From Telluria aromaticivorans (lineage in GTDB: Bacteria > Pseudomonadota > Gammaproteobacteria > Burkholderiales > Burkholderiaceae_D): 64,000 nt of DNA. The DNA lies in assembly GCF_013003915.1 (NCBI RefSeq), contig NZ_JABAIV010000007.1, forward strand, positions 62,001 to 126,000. The letters are read 5' to 3'. The notes below the pieces were generated by a model. The model saw only the letters and a program-made list of their open reading frames with translations. It was not told the origin of the DNA and searched no databases. A program made the translations under genes and the position numbers. How positions within the stretch are numbered: position 1 is the stretch's first letter; the number at the start of each line of letters is the position of its first letter. Of the stretch, positions 1 through 6,681 are shown one piece after another.

Positions 1-1
1 T

Positions 2-733
2 GTCGACGCCATTTGCCGCACCCTGGTGCAGGTCGCGCAGCTGGTCATCGATATGCCGGAAATCGCGGAACTCGACATCAATCCCCTGCTGGCCGACGGC
101 GACGGCGTCGTGGCCCTGGACGCGCGCCTGCGCCTTGCCCCGGTGGAGGCTGGTGCGCATCCCCTGGACCGGCTGGCCATTCTTCCCTATCCACACGAAC
201 TGGAAGACAGCGTCGACTGGCACGGCCAGCAGCTTGTGCTGCGGCCGGTCCGGCCTGAAGACGGCGTCGCGCATATCGCTTTCTTCAACGCGCTTACAGC
301 GGACGATATTCACTATCCCCTGTTCGTGCGGGTGCGCGAACTGCAGCCATCCCAGCTCAGCCGCTTTACGCAAATCGACTATGACCGTGAAATGACCTTC
401 ATCGCCACCCGCCCGGACCTGGAAGGCAAGCCGGAAACGCTGGGGATGGCGCGCGTGGTCGCCGATCCGGACAACCTGGACGGCGAGTTCATGCTCATCG
501 TCCGCTCCGACCTGAAAGCGCTGGGCCTTGGCGAAATGCTGATGAGCAAGCTGATCGCCTATTGCCGCATGCGTGGCACGGCTCAGATCTCCGGCAACGC
601 CCTGTCGCAAAATACCGCGATGATCGCGCTGGCGCGTAAGCTGCATTTCGAGGTCGAGCGGATGGCCAAGGATCAGACAGTGCGGCTGCGCCTCGAACTG
701 GCGGCGCCAGGAAGACCTACAATGGGTGCATGA
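2..733 (+). CDS. GNAT acetyltransferase domain at the C-terminus of an ADP-forming acyl-CoA synthetase-like protein (5' end outside window)
   Basis: The reading frame is open from base 2, so the gene starts upstream; 243 residues are visible. The first ~35 residues (ending in MPEIAELDINPLLAD) match the end of the ATP-grasp part of ADP-forming acyl-CoA synthetases. After a linker comes a GNAT acetyltransferase domain beginning near LVLRPVRPEDG, with a glycine-containing acetyl-CoA-binding segment (LKALGLGEMLMSKLI). This fusion is typical of Pat/YfiQ-type protein lysine acetyltransferases, which modify acetyl-CoA synthetase and other central enzymes; that role is inferred from architecture. The stop overlaps the next start as ATGA at 730-733, so the two genes are probably translationally coupled. 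The catalytic state of the synthetase part cannot be judged here. Confidence 0.8.
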   Translation, partial: VDAICRTLVQVAQLVIDMPEIAELDINPLLADGDGVVALDARLRLAPVEAGAHPLDRLAILPYPHELEDSVDWHGQQLVLRPVRPEDGVAHIAFFNALTADDIHYPLFVRVRELQPSQLSRFTQIDYDREMTFIATRPDLEGKPETLGMARVVADPDNLDGEFMLIVRSDLKALGLGEMLMSKLIAYCRMRGTAQISGNALSQNTAMIALARKLHFEVERMAKDQTVRLRLELAAPGRPTMGA

Positions 734-1938
734 CCGACGACCATTCATCCTTCCGCCACCTGGGCCCGCGCGAGCTGGACCTCGCCTTGCAGGACGCGCG
801 CCGGCATACGCTGGCCTTGTTCGACGCCCTCGCCGCAGCCGGCTACGGCGAGGCGGCGCAGGTGCCGCACCTGCCCATCCTGAACCTGCCGTTGTGGGAG
901 CTGGGACATATCGCCTGGTTCGCGGAATGGTTCGTCCTGCGCGAAGCGCTCAGCAGCAAGCCGGGCGACGCCGTCAAGCCTTCGCTGCAGGCGCGCGCCG
1001 ACGACTGGTTCGATTCGAACACCGTGGCCCACGGCACGCGCTGGGCGCTAGCGCTGCCCGATCCGGTGGCGATCAAGGAATATTGCGGCGAGGTGCTGGA
1101 CCAGGTCCGCGACCGGCTCGCGCATACACCCGATGAGGACGCGGCGCTCTACCCGTTTCGCCTGGTGCTGGCGCACGAGGACATGCATGGGGAAGCCCTG
1201 CTGTACACCTTGCAGACCCTGGGCGCGGCGGCGCCTGCTGCTATCGCCGCCATGGCCGCAAACGTAGGGGTGGCGCCGGCCTGCGCCGAGATTGCCTGCG
1301 CCGGCGACTTCCTGCGCGGCGGCGACCAGTCGCGCGGCTTTGTGTTCGACAACGAAAAGCAGGCAGCGCCTTGCCGCGTGGCCCCGTTCGCGATCGACGC
1401 CGGCCTGGTGTCCAATAGCGCCTACCTGGCGTTCATGCGCGATGGCGGCTACCAGTGCCCCGTATACTGGAGCGATGCCGGGCGCGCATGGCTGGCGCTG
1501 GAGCAGCGCGTGGCGCCGCGCTACTGGCAGCGGGAAGCAGCAGGCGATGCGTGGCGCACCAATTGCTTCGGCAGCGCGGCCACGCTGGACCCTGCCGAAC
1601 CAGTACGCCATGTGAGCCTGTACGAGGCGCAGGCATATTGCAGCTGGGCCGGACGGCGCCTGCCGACCGAAGAGGAGTGGGAATGCGCAGCGGGTTCCGG
1701 CCAGCCTGGCTTTCGCTGGGGCGAGCTGTGGGAATGGACAGCCTCGCCCTTCCATCCTTACGCGGGGTTCGCCCCGGACCGCTACCTGGAGTATTCGGCG
1801 CCGTATTTCGGGAGCCGCCAGGTCTTGCGTGGGGCCTCGTTCGCCACGCCGATGCGGCTGCGCTCCCCGCATTTCCGCAACTTCTACACACCCGGGCGTG
1901 ACGATATCTTCTCCGGGTTTCGTACCTGCGCCTTGTAG
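730..1938 (+). CDS. EgtB/SenA-family nonheme-iron sulfoxide (or selenoxide) synthase-like protein
   Basis: A 402-aa protein with a DinB-like N-terminal helical bundle and a C-terminal FGE-sulfatase (formylglycine-generating-enzyme-like) domain ending in FSGFRTC. The iron ligands expected for EgtB are visible: His60 (ELGHIAWF) and the H-x3-H-x-E motif at His149, His153 and Glu155 (HEDMHGE). EgtB couples hercynine to cysteine or gamma-glutamylcysteine during ergothioneine synthesis; the close relative SenA couples hercynine to a selenosugar for selenoneine. No egtD, senB or senC gene is nearby, so the substrate is not settled. The start overlaps the upstream acetyltransferase by four bases. The family assignment is firm; the sulfur versus selenium choice is open. 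Confidence 0.8.
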   Translation: MTDDHSSFRHLGPRELDLALQDARRHTLALFDALAAAGYGEAAQVPHLPILNLPLWELGHIAWFAEWFVLREALSSKPGDAVKPSLQARADDWFDSNTVAHGTRWALALPDPVAIKEYCGEVLDQVRDRLAHTPDEDAALYPFRLVLAHEDMHGEALLYTLQTLGAAAPAAIAAMAANVGVAPACAEIACAGDFLRGGDQSRGFVFDNEKQAAPCRVAPFAIDAGLVSNSAYLAFMRDGGYQCPVYWSDAGRAWLALEQRVAPRYWQREAAGDAWRTNCFGSAATLDPAEPVRHVSLYEAQAYCSWAGRRLPTEEEWECAAGSGQPGFRWGELWEWTASPFHPYAGFAPDRYLEYSAPYFGSRQVLRGASFATPMRLRSPHFRNFYTPGRDDIFSGFRTCAL

Positions 1939-1964
1939 GCTGGCAGGGTTGCTCGACTGGCCCT

Positions 1965-2858
1965 TCAGGCAAGCAGCTGCAGCTGCCCGAACTCTTCCAC
2001 GGCGAAATCGACGAAAGCGCGCTGGCGCGCCGTCATGAGGCGCGCGCTCGGGAACACCAGGTGGACCGGGAGCGGCTCCTGCTCGTAATCGCCCAGCAGG
2101 CGCACGAGAGCGCCCGATGCCAGGTCGGGCGCGACCTGGTAGGACAGTGCCTTGGCAATCCCGAAGCCCTCGCACGCCGCATGCAGCACCGCTTCGACAT
2201 CGTTGAGCTGCAGGCGCGGGGTGAAGCGGACCACGTGTTCGCGCGTGCCGTCCTGGTAGCGCCATTCGGGCAGTCCGCGCACGGTCGTCGTCAGGATCAG
2301 CTCGTGCTGTGCCAGCGCTTCCGGTCCCGCAGGTTCGCCGCGGTGCGCCAGGTAGGCCGGGCTGGCCACCGTCATGCGCCGCACCACGCCGAGCTTGCGT
2401 GCGACCAGTCCCGAATCGTCCAGCGCGCCGATGCGCAGGGCGAGGTCGATGCCGTTCTCGATCAGGTCCATGTTGCGGTCGGCAAGGACCAGGTCGACCT
2501 GGACTTCCGGATAGCGCGTAAGGAAGCGCGTGACCACCGGCGTCATGTGGCGCCGGCCGAAGACCATCGGCGCCGTGACGCGCAGCAGGCCGCGCGGCGG
2601 CGCTTGCTGGTGTTCGCGCATCGCGCTGTCGTAGTCCGCCAGCAGGCGCCGCGCCTGCCCCGCCAGGCCCAGGCCTTCATTGGTCGCGGTGAGCCGGCGC
2701 GTACTGCGCTCGAACAGGCGCACGCCCATGCGCTCTTCGAGCGCCGACAGGATGCGCGTGACGGCCGAGGGCGAGCGCCGCAGCTTGCGCGATGCTGCAG
2801 CCAGGCTGCCGGCGTCGAGGATGGCCAGGAAGACCTGCAGTTCGTCCAGACGGTCCAT
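1965..2858 (-). CDS. LysR-family transcriptional regulator
   Basis: A 297-aa protein of normal LysR length. The N-terminal winged helix-turn-helix is clear (MDRLDELQVFLAILDAGSLAAASRKL, then SPSAVTRILSALEERMGVRLFERSTRRL), followed by a LysR substrate-binding domain beginning near LLRVTAPMVFGRRHMTPVV. It resembles the large group of single-gene LysR regulators that act on the divergent neighbour. The divergent gene is a glutathione S-transferase starting 99 bp away, so the shared 2859-2957 gap is the probable regulatory region. Effector and regulon are unknown. The gene converges on the EgtB-like gene with 26 bp between them. Confidence 0.92.
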   Translation of the reverse strand: MDRLDELQVFLAILDAGSLAAASRKLRRSPSAVTRILSALEERMGVRLFERSTRRLTATNEGLGLAGQARRLLADYDSAMREHQQAPPRGLLRVTAPMVFGRRHMTPVVTRFLTRYPEVQVDLVLADRNMDLIENGIDLALRIGALDDSGLVARKLGVVRRMTVASPAYLAHRGEPAGPEALAQHELILTTTVRGLPEWRYQDGTREHVVRFTPRLQLNDVEAVLHAACEGFGIAKALSYQVAPDLASGALVRLLGDYEQEPLPVHLVFPSARLMTARQRAFVDFAVEEFGQLQLLA

Positions 2859-2957
2859 TGTTTCGCCAAGTGAAAGAATGAATTGTCATTATGCGGTATT
2901 CCGCAAGGATGCCGGCAGGTCTACGCTGGAGCCTCTATCACTTTCCTGCATGCGGCC

Positions 2958-3566
2958 ATGACTTCTCCTTCCCTGATCCTGCACGGCACCGCACTGTCCG
3001 GCCATACCCACCGGGTCGAACTGTTCCTGCACCTGCTGCAGCTGCCTTACCAGCGCATCGATGCACCGGCGGATGTGCGGCAGGGCGCGGATTTCCTGCG
3101 CCTCAATCCACTCGGCCAGATTCCGGTCCTGCAGGACGGCGAGCTCGTACTGGGGGACAGCAATGCGATCCTGGTCTACCTGGCCCGCCGCTACGCGCCC
3201 GGCACCGGCTGGCTGCCCGACGACCCGATAGGCGCCGCGGAGGTGCAGCGCTGGCTGTCGCTGGCGGCGGGCGAGATCGCCTTCGGTCCGGCCAAGGCGC
3301 GCATCTCGGCCCGCTTCTACGATACCGGCATGCCGCCGGCGCTGATGCGCAAGCTGGCGGACAAGGCGCTGGGCTTCATGGACGCCACCCTGGAGCGACG
3401 CGCCTTTCTCGCGGGCGAGCGCCCGACGCTGGCCGATATCGCCTGCTACGCCTATGTCGCGCATGCGCCCGAAGGCGGGATCGCGCTGGAACCTTATCCC
3501 CAGGTGCGCGCCTGGATCGCCCGCATCCAGGCCTTGCCGCATTTCGTGCCCATGCCCGCGGAGTGA
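2958..3566 (+). CDS. Glutathione S-transferase family protein
   Basis: A 202-aa protein if started at the ATG at 2958, which gives the usual GST N-terminus (SLILHGTALSGHTHRVELFLHLLQ). The thioredoxin-like N-terminal domain includes the cis-proline region (NPLGQIPVLQDGELVLGDSNAILVYLARRY) that binds the gamma-glutamyl part of glutathione. The C-terminal all-alpha domain contains the family motif near ERPTLADIACYAYVAHAPEGGI. The upstream in-frame extension is poorly GST-like and was dropped. It likely conjugates glutathione to small electrophiles; the substrate cannot be read from sequence. It diverges from the LysR gene and is followed after 4 bp by a flavoprotein gene, suggesting a two-gene unit. 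Confidence 0.92.
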   Translation: MTSPSLILHGTALSGHTHRVELFLHLLQLPYQRIDAPADVRQGADFLRLNPLGQIPVLQDGELVLGDSNAILVYLARRYAPGTGWLPDDPIGAAEVQRWLSLAAGEIAFGPAKARISARFYDTGMPPALMRKLADKALGFMDATLERRAFLAGERPTLADIACYAYVAHAPEGGIALEPYPQVRAWIARIQALPHFVPMPAE

Positions 3567-3570
3567 TCCC

Positions 3571-4470
3571 ATGAGCGACCATCGCCTCCCCTCCCCCTTC
3601 CACGCCGGCGAGCAGCGTGCCCAGCACCTGGCCGGCGGCGGCCCGGCCGGCGCCCCGATCCGCTCGCAGATGCCCGACCAGCACCGCAGCTTCTTCCCCC
3701 TGCTGCCCTTCCTGTGCGTCGCCGTGCCGGACGACACCGGATGGCCGCTCGCCACGCTCCTGCACGGCGATCCGGGCTTCGTCTCCAGCCCCGCCCCGGG
3801 AACACTGCATGTCGCCGCCCTGCCCGGCGCCGGCGATGCGGCGCGTGCCTGCCTGGCCTCAGGTAGAGAGATCGGCCTGCTCGGCATCGACCTGGCCACC
3901 CGGCGCCGCAATCGGGCCAACGGCGTCGTCGCGCAGGTGGACGGGCAAGGACTGTCGGTGCGTGTGCATCAATCCTTCGGTAACTGCCCCAAATACATCC
4001 ACGTACGCCGGCTGGCGCGCGTGGAGCGGGAACCCGGGCCGGTGGAAGCATTCGGGGCAGACCTGCCGCAAGCGGCGGTGTCCATGATCGCAGGCTGCAA
4101 AACGATGTTCGTCGCCACCTCCAGCGGCGCTGCGCCCGGACGCGCGGTACGCGGCCTCGATATCTCGCACCGCGGCGGCGCGGCCGGCTTCCTGCGCGCG
4201 AAGGGAAACGTGCTGACCGTGCCGGACTATCCGGGGAACCGCTACTTCAACACGCTGGGCAACCTGCTGCTGGAGCCGCGGGCCGCGCTGGTGATGGTGG
4301 ATTTCTCATCGGGCGACATGCTGCAGCTGCAGGGGGTCGCGGAAGTGGCATGGGATGCGCGTGGCGCAGGCGACGATGCGCTGGCCGAACGTGCGTGGAC
4401 GTTCACGATCGTGCGCGGGTGGCTCAGGCGTGGCGGGTTTGGCCTGGAGGAGCTGCAGGCTGAGGGATAG
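3571..4470 (+). CDS. Pyridoxamine 5'-phosphate oxidase-family FMN-binding protein
   Basis: A 299-aa protein with the split-barrel FMN-binding fold of the PPOX-like family. Diagnostic segments are FGNCPKYIHVRR and, in the second barrel, DYPGNRYFNTLGNLLLEP. Members of this group are often fused to a ferredoxin-reductase and [2Fe-2S] domain; here the protein ends after the barrel region, so any redox partner is separate. The start at ATG 3571 follows the GST stop by 4 bp and gives MSDHRLPSPFHAGE, a typical N-terminus. Linkage to a GST suggests detoxification or redox work, but this is inference only. Confidence 0.85.
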   Translation: MSDHRLPSPFHAGEQRAQHLAGGGPAGAPIRSQMPDQHRSFFPLLPFLCVAVPDDTGWPLATLLHGDPGFVSSPAPGTLHVAALPGAGDAARACLASGREIGLLGIDLATRRRNRANGVVAQVDGQGLSVRVHQSFGNCPKYIHVRRLARVEREPGPVEAFGADLPQAAVSMIAGCKTMFVATSSGAAPGRAVRGLDISHRGGAAGFLRAKGNVLTVPDYPGNRYFNTLGNLLLEPRAALVMVDFSSGDMLQLQGVAEVAWDARGAGDDALAERAWTFTIVRGWLRRGGFGLEELQAEG

Positions 4471-4484
4471 GGGCGTTACCGCAC

Positions 4485-4709
4485 TCACTCGGTCAAGGCT
4501 GTAGGTTTGCGATGCCAGATTTCGACTATTTTCGCCATTGCCTCGATCACGGCAGTCACTGCCGGCACCAGCCAGAACCAGGAAGCCGACAGGTAGTACA
4601 AGGCGGCGGCACCCACGACGGCGGCTGGAAACGAACACGCGAACGTCCGGTTCGACGCAGCGAAGTAAGCGCTCAATCTGGTCCACATGGCGGTACACCT
4701 TTCGTTCAT
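4485..4709 (-). CDS. Small hypothetical membrane protein
   Basis: A 74-aa predicted protein with two closely spaced hydrophobic stretches (FPAAVVGAAALYYLSASWF and LVPAVTAVIEAMAKIVEI), so probably a two-helix inner-membrane hairpin. It is the last gene of a minus-strand group with a four-helix membrane protein and an HTH regulator, 18 bp downstream of the former. I do not recognise the family. Support comes from co-orientation, tight spacing and the hydrophobic pattern. Confidence 0.55.
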   Translation of the reverse strand: MNERCTAMWTRLSAYFAASNRTFACSFPAAVVGAAALYYLSASWFWLVPAVTAVIEAMAKIVEIWHRKPTALTE

Positions 4710-4727
4710 TAAAAGCAGGGGCCTGGA

Positions 4728-5255
4728 TTATTCTTCAAAGACGGAGAGCGTCGGCGACTTCCAGCTGGCATAGAGCGTGGGAAGACTACCGAACCACGTC
4801 AGGTTGCCGATAACAAGCGCAAACGCGATGCCAAGCAGTCGCTCCATCTCCCATCCCTGCAGCGCTGCCATGACCATCAACGCTGGTCCACCGACCATGT
4901 TCAACAAAGCCAGTACGGCCAGGCAGAACAGGAATGCATCCTTGCGCAACGCGGCTTCCCGTTCGTCGTCATCCATGGATGGTTTACCCAAGGGACCATT
5001 GAGGGAAACCGCCGCCATCGTCGCCACAATCGGGCCGGCAACGGCATACACTGCCTGCGCTACCGGGAAAGCGATCGCCGAGGAGACCAGTCCCACTCCG
5101 CATGCCATCGGCAGCAGCGGCAACCAGCGCATCGGCCGGTACCGCCGCCGCGCATCGGCGTCACTGGACATATCGCGCGTGACCATCTCCGATGCATCGG
5201 TCCACCGGACCAACGTATCCATCCTCTGCAGTGCCGTTTTGCCTGTCGCGCTCAT
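4728..5255 (-). CDS. Hypothetical multi-pass membrane protein paired with an HTH regulator
   Basis: A 175-aa protein with about four hydrophobic segments: residues ~42-62 and ~65-86, a charged loop with MDDDEREAALRKD, then FLFCLAVLALLNMVGGPALMV and LLGIAFALVIGNLTWFGSL. Its start overlaps the stop of the upstream HTH gene (ATGA at 5252-5255), indicating translational coupling. Small HTH proteins paired with membrane proteins of this layout are common in bacteria, and the regulator usually controls the pair. No enzymatic motif is visible. The function is unknown. Confidence 0.7.
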   Translation of the reverse strand: MSATGKTALQRMDTLVRWTDASEMVTRDMSSDADARRRYRPMRWLPLLPMACGVGLVSSAIAFPVAQAVYAVAGPIVATMAAVSLNGPLGKPSMDDDEREAALRKDAFLFCLAVLALLNMVGGPALMVMAALQGWEMERLLGIAFALVIGNLTWFGSLPTLYASWKSPTLSVFEE

Positions 5256-5497
5256 TCATCTTCTCCTGCTCGTTTCAAGGTCATGGCGATCGGCTCGAAG
5301 CGCTGGAAAGAAAACAGCATCTCGACGCTGACACCGAAGTGCTGGGCGATCTTCATCGCCAGCTCCAGGCTGGGCTTGTAGTCTCCGCGCTCCAGGTACC
5401 CGATGGTCTGGTTGTTGACACCGACTGCTTCAGCGAGATCCCGTCGCGAGATTCCACGCTCCGCACGGAACAGCGCGATCCTATTGTGTAAAACCAT
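5252..5497 (-). CDS. XRE-family helix-turn-helix transcriptional regulator
   Basis: An 81-aa protein that is almost entirely one Cro/C1-type HTH domain: RIALFRAERGISRRDLAEAVGVNNQTIGYLERGDYKPSLELAMKIAQHFGVSVEMLF. This short Cro/C1 type resembles YgzD/DUF2178-associated regulators. It heads a three-gene minus-strand unit and overlaps the membrane-protein gene by four bases. An 8-bp motif TTGTGTAA occurs inside its first codons and, inverted, about 35 bp upstream, which fits autoregulation (inference). Confidence 0.88.
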   Translation of the reverse strand: MVLHNRIALFRAERGISRRDLAEAVGVNNQTIGYLERGDYKPSLELAMKIAQHFGVSVEMLFSFQRFEPIAMTLKRAGEDE

Positions 5498-5538
5498 AAG
5501 ACTATTCGATTCCTGTACGATTTATTGTGATTACACAA
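5484..5538 (-). promoter_or_regulatory. Candidate operator pair for the XRE regulator
   Basis: TTGTGTAA at 5484-5491 reappears as its reverse complement TTACACAA at 5531-5538. The second copy is also half of a local palindrome TTGTG-ATTA-CACAA (5525-5538). The pair brackets the regulator's start codon (5495-5497). Inverted sites at this spacing suit a dimeric XRE repressor, but no binding data exist and the motif is short. Confidence 0.35.
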
Positions 5539-5583
5539 CAGATCGATGTACACGTCAATCGCAGTAAAGCAATGCGAGGGGAT

Positions 5584-5730
5584 TCACCCCAGCATCCCGC
5601 TCCCACCAATCACTGCACACACAATCGTCGCGACCAGGAAGCCGATTTTGATACGGCGGTCCTTTGCAGCCGTCGACACGGCAGCCAGCAGCAAGAGGAA
5701 CACCAGGAATGCGGACGGTTGTGAATACAT
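5584..5730 (-). CDS. Predicted 48-aa two-helix membrane microprotein
   Basis: Reading the minus strand from ATG 5730 to TGA 5584 gives 48 codons. The product has a short polar N-terminus (MYSQPS), a hydrophobic stretch AFLVFLLLLAAVSTAA, a positively charged turn KDRRIK, and a second hydrophobic stretch IGFLVATIVCAVIGG. This is the signature of a helical hairpin with the basic loop in the cytoplasm. It lies 86 bp upstream of the HTH gene and on the same strand. The Shine-Dalgarno match is weak. The protein pattern, not homology, supports the call. Confidence 0.5.
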   Translation of the reverse strand: MYSQPSAFLVFLLLLAAVSTAAKDRRIKIGFLVATIVCAVIGGSGMLG

Positions 5731-5769
5731 TGGACGCTTTCGTTATTTGGAGACGGCCGGCGGCAGTGC

Positions 5770-6591
5770 TCAGCGCACCACGTGGCTGATCCCGAAACTG
5801 AACTGCACCTGGACCAGCGTATCGGCCGGAATCCCCCCCGGATGCGGATAACGCGCCAGCGCGCGGTTGGCCACGCTGCTCAGCGCGGCCTCGAAGCCGT
5901 CGCCCATCTTGCGCGTCTTGCGGTCGCGCAGCGTGTCGGAGCTGACCCAGCCGACCAGTTCATACTCGTGCGACTGGCCGCGCTGCAGCTCGATGCGCGG
6001 CACGCCGACTAAAAAGCGCAGCGTGACGTCGCCGCCGATGCCATGGCTGGATGCCAGTTCCGGGTACTTCACTTCGGCCGCGATGGTCGCGAGTACGCCG
6101 ACGATGTAGTTGCAGGCCGCCAGCCGGTCCTTGGGCCAGGCATTCAACTCGGCGACAAAGCGGTCGGGATCCGCCAGCGCCTCCGTCGACACCCCGCAAT
6201 AGGCTGGCAGGGCCCCGGGATTCTTCCAGGCCCACCACAGCGCTGCAGCCACGTCCGGACCATTGGCCGGATCGGCATAACCGGCGACCAGGCGCGCGGA
6301 GCCGTCCTTTTCACCCGCGTCGTGCGCCTGCACGTAGAAAGTCACCGCGCGCGACCAGTCGCGCTTGACGCAGATGCCGTTCTCGTACATCGACCCGGCC
6401 AGCAGGGCCATTTCGGGATACTCGTTTTCCAGGCCGCTTTTCAGCCGCTTGACGGCAGTGACGCAGTCGCGCGCGGCAATGCTGTTGCGGACGGCGTCGA
6501 CCGCCATGGCGCCGGCGTAGGTACCGGCAGATGCCGTGGGCGCTGCCGCCATCAGGGCAAGCAGCAAGGTAGCGGTAATGGATGCGCGCAT
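5770..6591 (-). CDS. Secreted Sel1-repeat-like protein with a TonB-C-like tail
   Basis: A 273-aa protein starting at ATG 6591 after AAAGG, giving a clean Sec signal peptide (MRASITATLLLALMAAAPTASA). A more upstream TTG would spoil the signal. Residues ~35-110 look like a degenerate Sel1/TPR-type repeat (EMALLAGSMYENGICVKRDWSRAVTFYVQAHDAGE). The C-terminal ~90 residues (VKYPELASSHGIGGDVTLRFLVG) resemble the TonB C-terminal/energy-transducer fold. It probably sits in the periplasm. It is a single gene between the HTH module and priA. The specific role is unknown. Confidence 0.7.
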   Translation of the reverse strand: MRASITATLLLALMAAAPTASAGTYAGAMAVDAVRNSIAARDCVTAVKRLKSGLENEYPEMALLAGSMYENGICVKRDWSRAVTFYVQAHDAGEKDGSARLVAGYADPANGPDVAAALWWAWKNPGALPAYCGVSTEALADPDRFVAELNAWPKDRLAACNYIVGVLATIAAEVKYPELASSHGIGGDVTLRFLVGVPRIELQRGQSHEYELVGWVSSDTLRDRKTRKMGDGFEAALSSVANRALARYPHPGGIPADTLVQVQFSFGISHVVR

Positions 6592-6681
6592 GGCGGCCTT
6601 TCGGAATGCTCGAATCAAGGACAGGACTCTAGCAGAACCGGGAGGCGTGAATTCTCACCGATCGCCACACATGCGGGGATA

